Shown here piece after piece: positions 50,771 through 62,144 of a stretch of 64,000 nt of DNA. Below the pieces are notes generated by a model. That model was given only the letters and a program-made list of their open reading frames with translations, was not told the origin of the DNA and ran no database searches. The first letter of the stretch is position 1; each line of letters opens with the position of its first letter. Source of the stretch: Hydrangea macrophylla (Eukaryota > Streptophyta > Magnoliopsida > Cornales > Hydrangeaceae); the NCBI GenBank assembly GCA_033977485.1, contig CM066983.1:111009580-111073579 (forward strand). The letters are read 5' to 3'. Position numbers and translations under genes: made by a program.

Positions 50771-51629
50771 GGGTTAATTACAGAAACACCCCCTGTGGTT
50801 AGGCCTTTTATCAAATACCCCTCTGTATTTTAAATTTTATCACTAATACCCCCTGTGGTATGGACTAAAGTGAAATAGTCACTTTTTCCGTTAAAGTTAA
50901 CGGAAAATGGATAAAAATACGAAATTGCCCCTATTACATGCTAATAAGTAATAAGAGCACCCTTATATGCTTAAATGTTTATTAAGGCATGTGGTATACT
51001 ATTATATTATTTTTATATTATATTTGTTGTTAGAGACCATTCTGTAGTCACTTTGAGGTACATTCATGAGAGCAAATTTATTTAATTTTTTATTTAATTT
51101 TTGATCTACCCTTGGACACACACACACACACCCACACCCCACACAGTCTTGGCGATATTATTTTTTTTACTTATTTATTTTTTATCTACTCTTAAACACA
51201 CACAATCTTGGTGATATGTTGGTTTTTTTAAACTACTCTTGACCACACACACAGTGAAATCTAGTGTAGTGATGTACTATGATCTAAAAAAAAAATTATC
51301 CCCAATTTTTTTTGTGTGTGTGTGTGTCAAATTCGCTCCCACAAAGGTACCCTTAAGTGACCACATAATGGTTTTTAACAACAAATGTAATATCAAAATA
51401 ATAGAATAATGTACCACTTATGCATAAATAAACATTTAAGCATATAAGGGTGCTATTATTAGCATGTAATAGGGGTAATTTTGTACTTTTATCAATTTTC
51501 CGTTAACTTTAACGGAAAAAGTGACTGTTTCACTTTAGTCCAAACCATAGGGGTATTAGTGATAAAATTTAAAGTACAGGGGTATTTGATAAAAGGCCTA
51601 ACCACAGGGGGTGTTTCTGTAATTAACCC
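50771..51629. mobile_element. long-TIR element, MULE-like, 859 bp
   Basis: Arms of roughly 250 bp start GGGTTAATTACAGAAACACC and mirror the right end. The flanking 9-mers TAAATTTTT (50762-50770) and AAAATTTTT (51630-51638) differ at one base, fitting a Mutator-type 9-bp duplication. The centre holds CA/GT repeats in opposite orientations. No transposase. Confidence 0.75.
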
Positions 51630-51905
51630 AAAATTTTTTTGGCGGGCTGGACCACATTACACAGGCTAGAAAGAAAGTAGTGACAATTTAATTACTTCCA
51701 AAAAAAAAAAAAAATTATTCCCTCTCTCTCCATCGCATGGTCTCTGGTGGATTTCACGAACTCAAAAGCTTCTCAAACCCCTGCTGTTCAAGAGGGTACT
51801 CCCACGAAAATGGTGACAACAACGACATCAGAGGTAGGGACTCAGATTTGCCTTCTCTTTATTTATTATCTCATACATATACATGCCTATATATGGATAT
51901 ATAGC

Positions 51906-52110
51906 CCGGATACCGTAAAAAACGGACCTAAAAGACGGACCATGTAAAATGTGAGAATTTCTCAAAAAAAAAAAAATGAGAATTTCTCACATTTTCAAAT
52001 TTCTCACTTTTTTGAAAATGTGAGAATTTCTCACTTTTTTGTGAGAAATTCTCACAAAATACACCGTCCGTCTTTTAGGTTCGTTTTTTTATGGTCCGCT
52101 TAATATCCGG
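51906..52110. mobile_element. foldback element with GTGAGAATTTCTCAC palindromes
   Basis: The outer arms begin CCGGATACCGTAAAAAACGG and mirror CCGTCTTTTAGGTTCG...AATATCCGG. The centre contains several near-perfect palindromes of the form TGTGAGAATTTCTCACA in both orientations. It can form a multi-branched hairpin. Confidence 0.7.
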
Positions 52111-52350
52111 ACTGTATGGATATATTGATATAAGTATAGCTTAAACTGTATAATTTTAGTGATTTATATATAATTGAAGACCTTTAGCTGTTGGGTTAAC
52201 TATTTGATGCAACTTGTATGGAATTCAAACTGTTAGGCTGAAGTACTTTATCAGAAATGATTAAATAAAGAACTGGTCTTATGTGCGCATACATGTCTGT
52301 ATATAGTCTGTCGTTGTATAATCTTTTGCACGGAGAATTCTTCGGATTGG

Positions 52351-52535
52351 GTGTACCTACAACAAAGTAGTTTTGGTGAGAAAGGATTGTTCCCGATAAG
52401 AAACATTTGTTCCATGATAAGAAATATTTGTTCCCATCAAAACCACCCAGAACAAATATTTATTATCGCGGAACAAAAATTTCTTACCCGGGAACAAATG
52501 TTTCCTGTTCCAAAACCACTTTGTTGTAGGTACAC
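52351..52535. mobile_element. foldback MITE
   Basis: The outer arms GTGTACCTACAACAAAG and CTTTGTTGTAGGTACAC are perfectly complementary over about 17 bases, and the arms continue with TTTTGG / CCAAAACCAC. The centre has repeated GAACAAATGTTTC / GAAACATTTGTTC phrases. Non-coding. Confidence 0.75.
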
Positions 52536-53626
52536 ACAAACCACTTGGGAATGCCCCCTTTTGCACACTCACATACACTGATACAAGTCGGTACGTTTAC
52601 TTAAAGAGCATCTGCTGCTTTTCTGCCAAATTCTGTGTTAAGGAGAATTTTGTAAATGTAAACTACTTAATATAACAATTAACTGGGACAATTTTTTTGT
52701 TATAATAAGTGTCGTAGAATATTCACGAACATCTGGCCTGTGATTTGTTGTATTAAAGACCTAGTGGTTGAATCCATTGTTTTTTAGATCAAACACTTCA
52801 AGGAATGTAAGACCCATTTGGGAACCACTTTTGGGTGCGTTTGGGTGTCAAATCGCGGTTTCCTAATTGTTTGCCATCCTACATTTGCGTTGCCAATCAC
52901 AGAAACTGCGATTTGCCAGCAGACAAAACGTTGCCAAACGAGGCCATAACTTGATTCCACCAACTATGGTTAACCTACCAGGATGTTTTATGAATTATAA
53001 GGAAGATGAAGTACTACAAACTGAGTAATTACTCACTTAAGCAATTATGTAGTTGCTTCTAGTGATCCATGGTAGTCCAGTCTTTAGTACACAAGAGTGA
53101 CAAGACAATTTTGCCTCATTATTCCTTTTTCAATAATCAGGATTTTTTTTTTTTTGTTTTTGTCTTTCTTCCTATACTTTTTAAGTTTTAATCAATCTAG
53201 ATGTCTTCCTATTAGTGATAGAGTATTGGTTTCATTACGTATTTATAGACCTTACTTAATGACAAAATCAAGTTCAAAAAGTTGACAGGAATCCTCATGG
53301 AATTCAAGATATTGTTTCTAGATCAATTGACGGAGTTGGTGAGGGAAAGGTAGATAAAACAAATAAAAATATTGAAGAAAATAGGAAAAATGAAAGAAAG
53401 AAATTAAGCCCAAAAAACAATTTAAGAAGTTTTGAACTCTGCAAGTCACTTCACTTCCTCTTTTCTTGAATTTCTATTCTATCTTTGAAAATTTTTACTA
53501 AAGAATTCAGGAAAACACTATGGGGATAGTTTTCCTTTCCATTTCATTTTACTACTCTAAATCCCCTAACCAAATGGAGATCTTGTTGCCCACTAACTTG
53601 TGTAACTGAAAATAACACTTTATTTT
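52536..53626. other. intergenic, no gene seen
   Basis: AT-rich. A GGGTGCGTTTGGG...CCAAACGAGGCC pair at about 52833-52945 hints at another short MITE. No coding segment is supported. Confidence 0.4.
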
Positions 53627-53779
53627 AAAAAAAGGGCAGCCCAGTGCACGAGGCTCCCGCCATTGTGGGGTCTGGAAGATGTACGCAACCTTACCCCTGC
53701 AAGCAGAGAGGCAATTTCCAGATTCGAACCCGTGACCTCCAGATCACAATGGAGCAACCTTACCGTTGCGCCAAGGCTC
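53627..53779 (-). mobile_element. tRNA-derived SINE, minus strand
   Basis: On the minus strand, GAGCCTTGGCGCAACGGTAA (A box) and CACGGGTTCGAATC (B box) form the tRNA-like head. The body includes AGACCCCACAATGGCGGGAG and it ends in an A run at the low-coordinate side. This is a common eudicot SINE layout. It is not a tRNA gene because the anticodon arm and 3' half are absent. Confidence 0.85.
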
Positions 53780-54181
53780 ACATATAAAGATTTGGCATTT
53801 AAATGGATAACGAAACATTTTTTAAACATATCATTGTCCAGTGAATGCTGCATGTGATTTTGAAGAATCTCTGTAGTAAGACCATGTGCGCGTATCTTAC
53901 AGGATTTACCCATCAAATCAATTTGTTCCGATATCACAGTTGAAGTGCTTTTCAAACAAACTGCATTGCTAGATTCATGGTTTGAGAAAAATGAATGTCT
54001 AAATTGTCCAGTCACACAAATAGATAACAGATAACTCATTTTCATAGTATGATCAATGATTGATGTACATCTACGCAATGTAGCAAAGATTGGCTAAAAA
54101 CTTGATGGATGGATTTCCAGAGACTGATACTCACAAGTCTTGAGAAAATGTATGTTCCTCACTATATAACATGTTTCCTTT

Positions 54182-54345
<164 letters not shown>

Positions 54346-55000
54346 GTGTGTGAACTAATATTCCTAAGAATGTGTGTTTGTGGCGTTTAATCTGATTTCT
54401 AACAAATGATTATTAAAAGGAGTAGGAATGACCCTCCTTACAGGTTCTACGACAGTTTTGAAGCAAACAAGCGATTATGATATTACCATTCGCTAAACTC
54501 GATTGGCATAAAACTAAAAAGAAAGAATTGAGAAGAACATCTATCTTGATTGATTCAAAGCAAGTACAAAAACCAGAATTGGAAGTGCAAATAACGATTC
54601 CAATCTAATCCAGTATGAACAGAACTGAAAATGAAACTACAAAGCTTCAAAGAAACGAGACCAAATTGACAGCCCCTGGGCGTGAAAGGAGTTGAGCAGA
54701 GGTTTTTCTGCCGTCATTTGGTTAGCCGAAGTCAAATGAATAATTTTATTCTAAGGGGATGTGATAGCAACACCATTCTACTTTCTTAATGCTTGCATTA
54801 ACAAAGGTGGAGAAGAGAGTGTGTGTATGTGTGTGGGAAAGGAGGCTGTGAACATTTACACTAATAAATAGGATCTTCTGATGTACCATACGATCATCTG
54901 AGTTTTCTAACATTTCAAATATTCATCCCAATGAGGTCTTGCGCTATATCATCTCATTCTCCATATTTTCGTAGTGTTTACTGAGCTCATTTTTAGCTAT

Positions 55001-55905
55001 GCTCTGTTTGGTTCATTGATTTAGTGAGGGAAAAGAAAGGAAAACACAAAGGAAAATGTTTTTCTTTGTTTGGTTACTAAGGAAAATTGGAGGACAATGA
55101 AAATATTGTGGGAAAAGAATTAAAATTGTTGTATTTGTTGAGTCACAACCTCCCTTATTAAGTGACAATAATATTTTGGAACTTTTTAGCTTTTATGCTT
55201 AGTTTGGTTTATGGCTTTCGTAAGAGAAAAAAAAAGGGGAAAGGAAAACAAGAAGAAAACTTAATTCCCTCTTGTTTTCCCTTGAGTTTTCCTTCATACT
55301 TAAATAATATTAAAAATTAAAATTTTCTAAAATATAATTATGATATATGGATAAAGGAAGGGAAATGACTCACAACATTCAAAATATTTAACTAATTTCT
55401 CTACGTATTGTCTTTTCTTTTCTATTTTCCTTATTAACCAATAACCAAACAAATGAAAATGTTTTCCTCTATGTTCTCCTTTCTTTTCTAAGGCTTTGTT
55501 TGGTTCTTGGATTTAGTGAGGGAAAAGAAAGGAAAACATAGAGGAAAACATTTTCCTTTGTTTGGTTAGTAAGGAAAACGATGAGGAGAATAGGAAAGAA
55601 AATAGAATAAGTTGAGAAATAAATCAAACATTTGGAATGTTGTAAGTCATGTCCCTTCCTTTATTCACATATTACAATTATATGATAGATATTCTTAGTT
55701 ATTAACATTATTTAAGTATGAAGGAAAACACAAGGGAATTAGTTTCTTTCTAAGTTTCCTTTCCCTTTTATTTTCCCTCGCGAAATCCATGAACCAAACA
55801 AAGCCTTACCGTTCATTTGAGCATGGAGGAAAACTCAAGGAAACTAGTTTTCCATTCACTTTTCTTTTCCTTCAATTAATCTGCAAACCAACAAAGCCCT
55901 AATGT
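55001..55905. mobile_element. cluster of related Tourist-like MITEs
   Basis: Related units rich in GGAAAACA and TGTTTTCC occur in alternating orientation. The best-defined is 55492-55805, with ends GGCTTTGTTTGGTTC and GAACCAAACAAAGCC and flanks TAA/TTA. An outer unit may run from GCTCTGTTTGGTTC (about 55003) to CCAACAAAGCCC (about 55900). Confidence 0.65.
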
Positions 55906-56439
55906 ATTGTAGAGGTCATTCACGCCCTTTTCATTGATAATGACCTGGGGCATATAAAACATATAATGTATGTTGTACAAGAAAATGGCTTCCACATCCC
56001 TACTGCTGTAGAGAAGTGTGAAAGAGGTGCCTTGGTCAGTCACTGCTTTGTATCTTAAGCATAGGCCTAGTAAGGACTAACCAACGTACATACTAGCTCT
56101 GAAAAACTGCTAATTTGCTCAAACTTGTCCTACCACTTGCCTCTAAAAGCAGTAGTAACAAGAACTTTCGTGGTTCATTACTACTGAGGATAATAACCAA
56201 GGTCCATGAGAAATAGATGTATATATTCTACTTAAGAATTGTATCTATCTGAAAGCTCTTAAATCTCACTAATTTTTTAAATTCTGTTGCTATATTATCC
56301 AATCACAAAGCTAGGCCTTTGGCAATTGAACCTTTTTATCTAGGTTCAATCTTTTCAAAGCATTTGTCATTCTGGAAAATCATTGCATGCTTAAGAGATG
56401 CTATATTCTAGCTATGTGACAAACATTTTTACTGCAACC

Positions 56440-56550
56440 TTTATCTTCCATCAGGCACACTTCGATGCTATTCTTGCAGAAGATACTAACTTGGACGAGG
56501 AGGTGTTTGCATTTTGCTTAAGACTGGCATACATAAAGACAATATATATG
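56440..56550 (+). other. exon-like segment, unrecognised
   Basis: After the acceptor-like TTTATCTTCCATCAG at 56440-56454, a short open frame reads AHFDAILAEDTNLDEEVFAF and then CLRL. The composition is more protein-like than the surroundings. I do not recognise the family and could not join it to other exons. A hAT element begins at its downstream edge. It could be one exon of an unresolved plus-strand gene, a gene fragment, or chance. Confidence 0.3.
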
Positions 56551-57061
56551 CTATGTTACCCGGACTCGGGTATGTGTGTCGGGTGTGGATATGAATCCGA
56601 GAGTTGGGCTCGGTAGATCAAAATATTTTAGGATAAGGGGACTCAGCCATAAAGGATACAAAATTTAGGTACGCGTACGAGGACATGTCAAACAAGAAAT
56701 AGAACAAGACATATTATTAAAATTAGCTATATTATTATGTTTATAAACCTAAATGCATAGCATTACTATTATTTTATTATTGTTTTTATGGAGTTTACAT
56801 AATTTTTGGAAAAGTAGCTGTACTTAGAAGTCTATAAATGTCAAACACTAGGATATGAGGCTATTAAATGTACTGACAACTAAATACAATAACAAGACTT
56901 TGAGTCTAGGAAACAGTTTGTCTCTTTAGATTATATTTCCGATAGCAAGCCAAGTCCGACATGGTATGAAACAAGTCCGACACATATCCCGTGTCGGTGT
57001 CCTTGTCATACCCACGTCGGTACAGACACGGCACCTTTTATGCCAAGTCCGGGTAACATAG
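56551..57061. mobile_element. hAT-type element with TATATATG duplication
   Basis: Ends CTATGTTACCCGGACT and AGTCCGGGTAACATAG are perfect inverted repeats over 13 or more bases. They are flanked by TATATATG (56543-56550 and 57062-57069). CGGGT/CCGTGTCGG motifs fill the subterminal parts. 511 bp, non-coding. Confidence 0.85.
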
Positions 57062-57411
57062 TATATATGTATGTATATACAAATAAAGTCGCAAATCTAA
57101 TTCAATCTGAAGGTTCTGTGGCTAGATTATCAACGCACAAACCTTTGGAATTTGCACCTTTGACTTTACGGGTCAAACTTTAGAAAGGATTGCACACTTG
57201 GGAAGATTTATTACTATCTCATGATCTTTCCTATAAGAAATTCTACTGCATTCTTAATCTTTTTCCTAGCAGGCATCCATATTTTCTTTGGAAACAAAAT
57301 GGAATCACCCTGTTATTACATGTATTCGAATTGCATCTTATTTAGACATTCATATGCTCTTAATCACTGTCCAAACAAATAGTAACTCTCACCGGCACTT
57401 TTGTGAACATT

Positions 57412-57570
57412 CGCAGATGAGAATATCTCAAAAGATTAGGACTGATATGAGCTGGAATACTCCACATTTCGACTACCCGCTTTCCGAGGAGTTTGATCCA
57501 ATCAAGAGATCAGAGAGGTCATACCTTATCTTACGGACCAGTCCGAGGTCCACTCTAGTGGGGGCCATTG
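57412..57570 (+). other. exon-like segment, unrecognised
   Basis: After CATTCGCAG, an open frame reads MRISQKIRTDMSWNTPHFDY, then PLSEEFDPIKRSERSYLILR, and ends at a TAA at about 57573. The opposite strand is also open over much of this stretch, which weakens the case. No family was recognised. Confidence 0.25.
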
Positions 57571-58944
57571 TATAAGTCACATTCTCTTTGGTATATACCA
57601 TTCTTGCTCCAATTAAATGAATGTAGCTTAAGGCCGTCTCAGGAAGCTGGTCATGTGCTGTAAAAAATTTATATTTCTCCAAAGAAATGGACATACAAGT
57701 AGAATGTGAAAGTAAATGCAGCCACTCCATTGCCTTCTCCATGATATCAATTTTGTCCCTTTTTTTGGCGGTTTCTGTTTACGACATACAACTTATTTAC
57801 CCTGTTCATTTGAACCTTAACTATGCTTAAAATAGGATCTAGTTCGGTTGCAGTCTCACTTTCTTTCTTGTTTTTAGGAGAACTAAGATTATGTTGGTTT
57901 GACAAAAAACCAGTTTTAAGAGAATATTAAACTGGAACGGGCTCTAGTGAAGTAATGGATATTCTCCAAACACTTGAGTTTATGGAACCAGTTGACTTAT
58001 GAACGGCAAGAACCGGGTCTTTTCCATCCCAAGCAACCCCTTAACATCTTTCCAAGAAACCTGGCCCATCATTTGTATTGGTATAACGCTCAAATGTTAT
58101 TATAAGCTGTTCAGTTCAGGAAGTACTGAAGAACTTCTAAAGTTTCCTCCAGACTACATAAGGTTTCTTCTGAAAACAAGTTATACGTTACCAAATGGGC
58201 GTCTTTATTGGGAAGTTTTGGATGGAATTGTGAGAGTTTTTTTTTTGGTATGGTTAGAGCCTTTTGAGGCCAGAACTACCCCTGTCTTCTCTTAATTATT
58301 CCCCAAGAACAAGGGTATTCATATTGTTCTAATAATGTCTGGTCTTTATGTATGTATTCTTCGCATGCTTTTAATACTTCATCACTGTCATACATTTTTT
58401 TTGTTATTGTTGTTTTGTGGGGTTAACAACAAAACTGGAATCAACTTTGGGGAAATCTAATTGGCTCAGATGAAACCTTAGTGGGGGGTACTCTCCTCAT
58501 AATTCCTTTTTTTGTGCATGACTTTATAATTTCTTGATATGTAGTTTTAATGCCTTTAATGTTTCCACTTTCTATTCTTTTTTAAACCAGAAGACACCAG
58601 TTTGGCTTGTCTGCTGTGCCCTCTACTATATCTTTCCAAGTCCTCCTCTTCATAAGGAGCACTGATCCTACAGAGGACAAGTATTCACAAGGTAAGGTAC
58701 ACCATGCACTTGTCTGGTGATTTGGCATTGTATGTACTACTCTTTGGGTAACAGGTGACTTTGACTGTCTTAGTTTTGATAGTTATAGCCAGACAATAGA
58801 ATGGTTTCACCTATGTTCCAAAAACATATTTATGACACCTACCTTAATCATCCAATTGTGTGGACCTTCAAACTATAGTAACACCATGAGCTCATCTATT
58901 TGTGTCATGCATGCATGAGTATAAATGAACAAGCTTCATGAGTA
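57571..58944. other. intergenic or intronic, no gene confirmed
   Basis: AT-rich. A possible exon lies at about 58591-58690 between TTTAAACCAG and GGTAAGG, with one frame open throughout (RHQFGLSAVPSTISFQ). It was not linked to a gene model. Confidence 0.3.
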
Positions 58945-59195
58945 CTCCATTTGTCCCAAATTAAGAGTCTCTTCAGGAAATTCCGACTATTTAAAGTAAC
59001 TTTTTGAATGTTGTGAAATTCTTGAACTTTCCATTATTATCATTCTTTTAAGTTCAAAATTTCAGTGTCACATCAAATGAAAAGTGGGATTTTAAAATGA
59101 AGGATAGATTTGGAAAGTGTGTAATTAAGTTCATTGGCTTTTCAAAGAGACCTCCTAAAATGGATTAAAGGTCTCTTAATTTGGGACAGATGGAG
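58945..59195. mobile_element. Stowaway MITE, intact
   Basis: 251 bp, starting CTCCATTTGTCCCAAATTAA and ending TTAATTTGGGACAGATGGAG, with TA on both sides (58943-58944 and 59196-59197). It lies about 300 bp upstream of the start codon of the small gene at 59491. Confidence 0.9.
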
Positions 59196-59344
59196 TATAT
59201 GAAGAGACTGGAAAAAGAGAAGAAAAAAAAGTATTGTAAAGAAAATTGGAATTTTGGCAGCCACTACTTCTTTTCCATTTTCTCAATAACCAAACAATAA
59301 CATGTAATCCTTTTTCTGAAACTTTATGACCCAAGAAATTTAGT

Positions 59345-59373
59345 TATAAAAGCCCCAAGAAGAAGATATATAA
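59345..59373 (+). promoter_or_regulatory. candidate TATA boxes for the 93-residue gene
   Basis: TATAAAA (59345-59351) and TATATAA (59367-59373) lie 118-146 bases upstream of the ATG. They are followed by a CT-rich stretch with TTCTTCTCTC, as in many plant 5' UTRs. Which one is used is unknown. Confidence 0.45.
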
Positions 59374-59490
59374 TCCACCACTCTTACCCACTGTCGCTCA
59401 CACCCGAGTTTCTTCATTTTGCTTCCTTTTCTTCTTCTCTCTTTTTTTGCTTGCTTTGTTTCACTGCAGAGCTAGCTAATTAAAGTGCCA

Positions 59491-59772
59491 ATGGCTATGG
59501 CAAATTGTTGTTTGAATGACCAGAATACTCGGAAGGTAAGGCTTCCTCCACAGAGAGGCCAGATCAAAGTTAAGATTATTCGCAGTTTTATGAAGATGGT
59601 AAGCAAGATAGCGTCGAAGGTGATGACATCGGGAATTAAAGAGCAGAAAAAAACAGAGAATGTGATATGGGAGGAAGATCAGACTCCTTGTACAAACTTG
59701 AAGGCAGTACCTGAAAGTAGAGAAATTATCTCACCCCACTGCCATAACTGTGTGACTTCCTCTGTGATTTGA
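59491..59772 (+). CDS. small plant protein with RLPPQRGQIK motif, function unknown
   Basis: An intronless frame of 93 codons plus stop. The ATG at 59491 is chosen over a second in-frame ATG two codons later; the upstream in-frame GTG is not a plausible start. The protein begins MAMANCCLNDQNTRKV. It has the basic motif RLPPQRGQIKVKI at residues 17-29, then a Lys-rich stretch that may form an amphipathic helix (IIRSFMKMVSKIASKVM), and a polar C-terminus with CHNC. Short plant proteins with an RLPPxRGQIK-type motif near the N-terminus exist as uncharacterised families, so the similarity suggests a real gene but no function. Candidate TATA boxes upstream and AATAAA at 59810 support transcription. 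No signal peptide or clear membrane segment is seen. Cys6-Cys7 near the start could be lipidated, but that is speculation. Confidence 0.75.
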   Translation: MAMANCCLNDQNTRKVRLPPQRGQIKVKIIRSFMKMVSKIASKVMTSGIKEQKKTENVIWEEDQTPCTNLKAVPESREIISPHCHNCVTSSVI

Positions 59773-59809
59773 GTATTCATGTGGGTCACACTGTGTGACG
59801 GCCACATCC

Positions 59810-59815
59810 AATAAA
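59810..59815 (+). terminator. candidate poly-A signal AATAAA
   Basis: AATAAA lies 37 bases after the stop codon of the 93-residue gene, in a position suitable for a near-upstream polyadenylation element. Confidence 0.4.
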
Positions 59816-59967
59816 TATGGATGACTTTGTTATTATCTTGCAGCATAACTTTGTCATTTTAAATAATCAAGCTTGTTCTATTCCTTTCGACGTATTATCC
59901 AATGCATATGGATATCTCTCTCTCTTTCTGTATCTATAATCTATATCTATATCTATAATATATATAA

Positions 59968-60605
59968 ATGTACCAATGTGCATAAGTGTTTTACACTTTT
60001 ATCAATCGGTGCACTTTTACTTAACTATTTTCCTTAGAATTTAGAGTTTTAAAAATTTAGTATACCACTTTTTTATTTGTAGTGTGTCCATGCCATAAGA
60101 GTCCTACAACTTAATAACATCTATGTGTTTGATTGGTTTTTTCTTTTTGGACTCTAGAATAAACTAAATCTATTGGTTTTTTTTTTTTTTTTTTGAACTC
60201 TTTTTTTAACCTCTTTTTGTATATATATTATATACGTATGCATATTTGTATGTTATGTATATGTTTATGTACCTCATAGATCAACTTTTTTTTGTTGGAC
60301 TCTAAAATAAACTAAATCCATTGGTTTTTATTCTTTTTTTTTGATAACCTCTTTTTGTATATATTATATGCGTATGTATATTTGTTTGTTATGTGTATGT
60401 TTATGTGCAGAGATAGATTAACAAATATTACAAATCTAGATCGTAGTGGTTATTTTGGTAAATTCATTTGTGAGATGGTTTTAGTATTTTAGATATAAAG
60501 CAATTGATAATTACCGATGCCCATAAGTGGTTTACACTTTTATCAATCGGTGTACTTTCACTTAAGTAATTTTCTTAGAGTTTTAACAACTTTTGTATAC
60601 CTTTT
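59968..60605. repeat. nested direct repeats
   Basis: A block at about 59968-60065 (with TTTTACACTTTTATCAATCGG) recurs at about 60511-60602. Between them, a unit with GGACTCTAGAATAAACTAAA and CCTCTTTTTGTATATAT occurs at about 60149-60262 and again at about 60297-60410. The order is outer, inner, inner, outer, all in the same orientation. No coding content. Confidence 0.75.
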
Positions 60606-60820
60606 TTTTTTTTGGGTCCGTTCATGATAATCCTAACTTTTTATTTTTTTGCTTTGGATATATCATGTTATATACAATCCCTACAATTTTACAACTCCTT
60701 AATATTAATGGTATTCGACATTAATCCTATTGTGTATTACAACTCCTTCCAAACAACTCAAGTTCCCATCGGAATTTACAAATAAAAAATAAAAATAAAA
60801 AAAGAAAAGAAAAAAGTCAA

Positions 60821-61363
60821 TCACACTTTAGTTCAAATATGACTCTTTTTTAAATACGCCCCTAAACTATAAAACTTGACAAACTAACTCCCCTCAACTA
60901 TTGCATTTTTCTCTAAAACCCCTTCTATTAGAATTCTGTCCCAAAAAAGAACGCTTTTTTTTTCTTCTTTTTTTTTTTTTAAATTTATATTTTATTTTTT
61001 TATTATCATGTGAGCAACATATGATACAAACTATTAGCAACATGATATTTATTTCTCCCTCCTTGGAGCCATTGAAAATTTTATGACAAAAATATCCTTT
61101 GTTGCATAATAATTGCCCTGTGTTGTACACCAAATTTTAGGCAATTTTGTTCTTAAAATTTCAACGACTCAAAGAAGAGACAAAAATGTATGTTGTTAAC
61201 ACTTTTATATTGGTAACATGATACAAAAGTAATCAATTTTTTAACTACAACCTAATAGAAGGGCTGTTAGTGAAAAGTTAAAATAGTTGATAGGGTCAAT
61301 TTGTTGAGTTTTATAGTTGAGGGCAATTGAAAATGGTCATAGTTGAAGGGGTCTTAGTGTAAT
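60821..61363. mobile_element. inverted-repeat element (MULE-like)
   Basis: The arms pair over about 110 bp, with CCCTAAACTATAAAACTTGAC against TCAATTTGTTGAGTTTTATAG and CCTTCTATTAG against CTAATAGAAGG. The ends are TCACACTTTAGTTC / TTAGTGTAA. Non-coding; boundaries are approximate. Confidence 0.6.
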
Positions 61364-61681
61364 AACCCCTCTTTTCTTTTCTTTTTTTGGACTCCACAGT
61401 GGGTTATGTGAATGATGGATTAGTAACATATATATCTCTTAAAGAGTTATAATAAATGTCTATGAAGAATTTTAGGACTCTTAACTAAATTCCTATTACC
61501 AATTTCTTAGTAGTATATGATTCTTTTTACACTCGCGAAGTTTAAAAATTTTACCTTCCAATTATAAATCTTGCATTCAGCCTCCAATTAATACAAATAT
61601 TTGAGAGCTAATCCATCTAAAAGCTCACATTTAATCAATAGCTAATTAATAGAAGAATTTTAGTAATTGAACACATTTGGA

Positions 61682-61841
61682 CAAAGTTCCTTAGCTGTAC
61701 ATGGTTTGTTAGATTCCTCTCACAATTGTGAGACCCTAATTAACTAGAAAATAAATAAAATAATTTTAAACATTATTTTTTTTAATCCATAGACCCGCTG
61801 TTGTGAGAGGGAACCTAACAAACCACACCTAAAGAACTTTA
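61682..61841. mobile_element. foldback MITE
   Basis: 160 bp. The arms include GGTTTGTTAGATTCCTCTCACAA and TTGTGAGAGGGAACCTAACAAACC, with outer CAAAGTTCCTTAG against CTAAAGAACTTT. Non-coding. Confidence 0.75.
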
Positions 61842-62098
61842 CCCAAGTATGTTCCTTGAGTAATTGTGTAACAATTTTTTGCTTCTTTGATTAAAGTGGA
61901 CCAGAATGGATTAATTGAGTATTGGATCATTGGACGAAACAAAGTCCAATCTAAATTAGGATAAATAAGGAAATCAAGTATTATGAATAAATAAAGGAAA
62001 TGTGTACTAGAAATTAATCGTGTAGAAGAATAACATGAATTCACAAGCCTCTCAGTCCCAGGTTTACTTTTGGCCCTATTTGTTAAGACATTATTTTA

Positions 62099-62144
<46 letters not shown>

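Larger units (their letters stand above)
49774..51668. mobile_element. hAT-like element with GGGCTGGGC subterminal repeats, interrupted
   Basis: The left end TAGAGGTGTAAACGTGTCGGG and subterminal GGGCTGGGC/GCCCGACCC motifs are hAT-like. The right end is ACACAGGCTA. The flanks GGAAATAA / GAAAGAAA match at six of eight bases, so the right boundary is tentative. Two long-inverted-repeat elements are inserted in it. Confidence 0.5.

Noticed and set aside
53700..53779. tRNA gene on the minus strand
   Set aside because: A and B boxes are present, but no cloverleaf closes; the sequence continues into a SINE body with an A tail.
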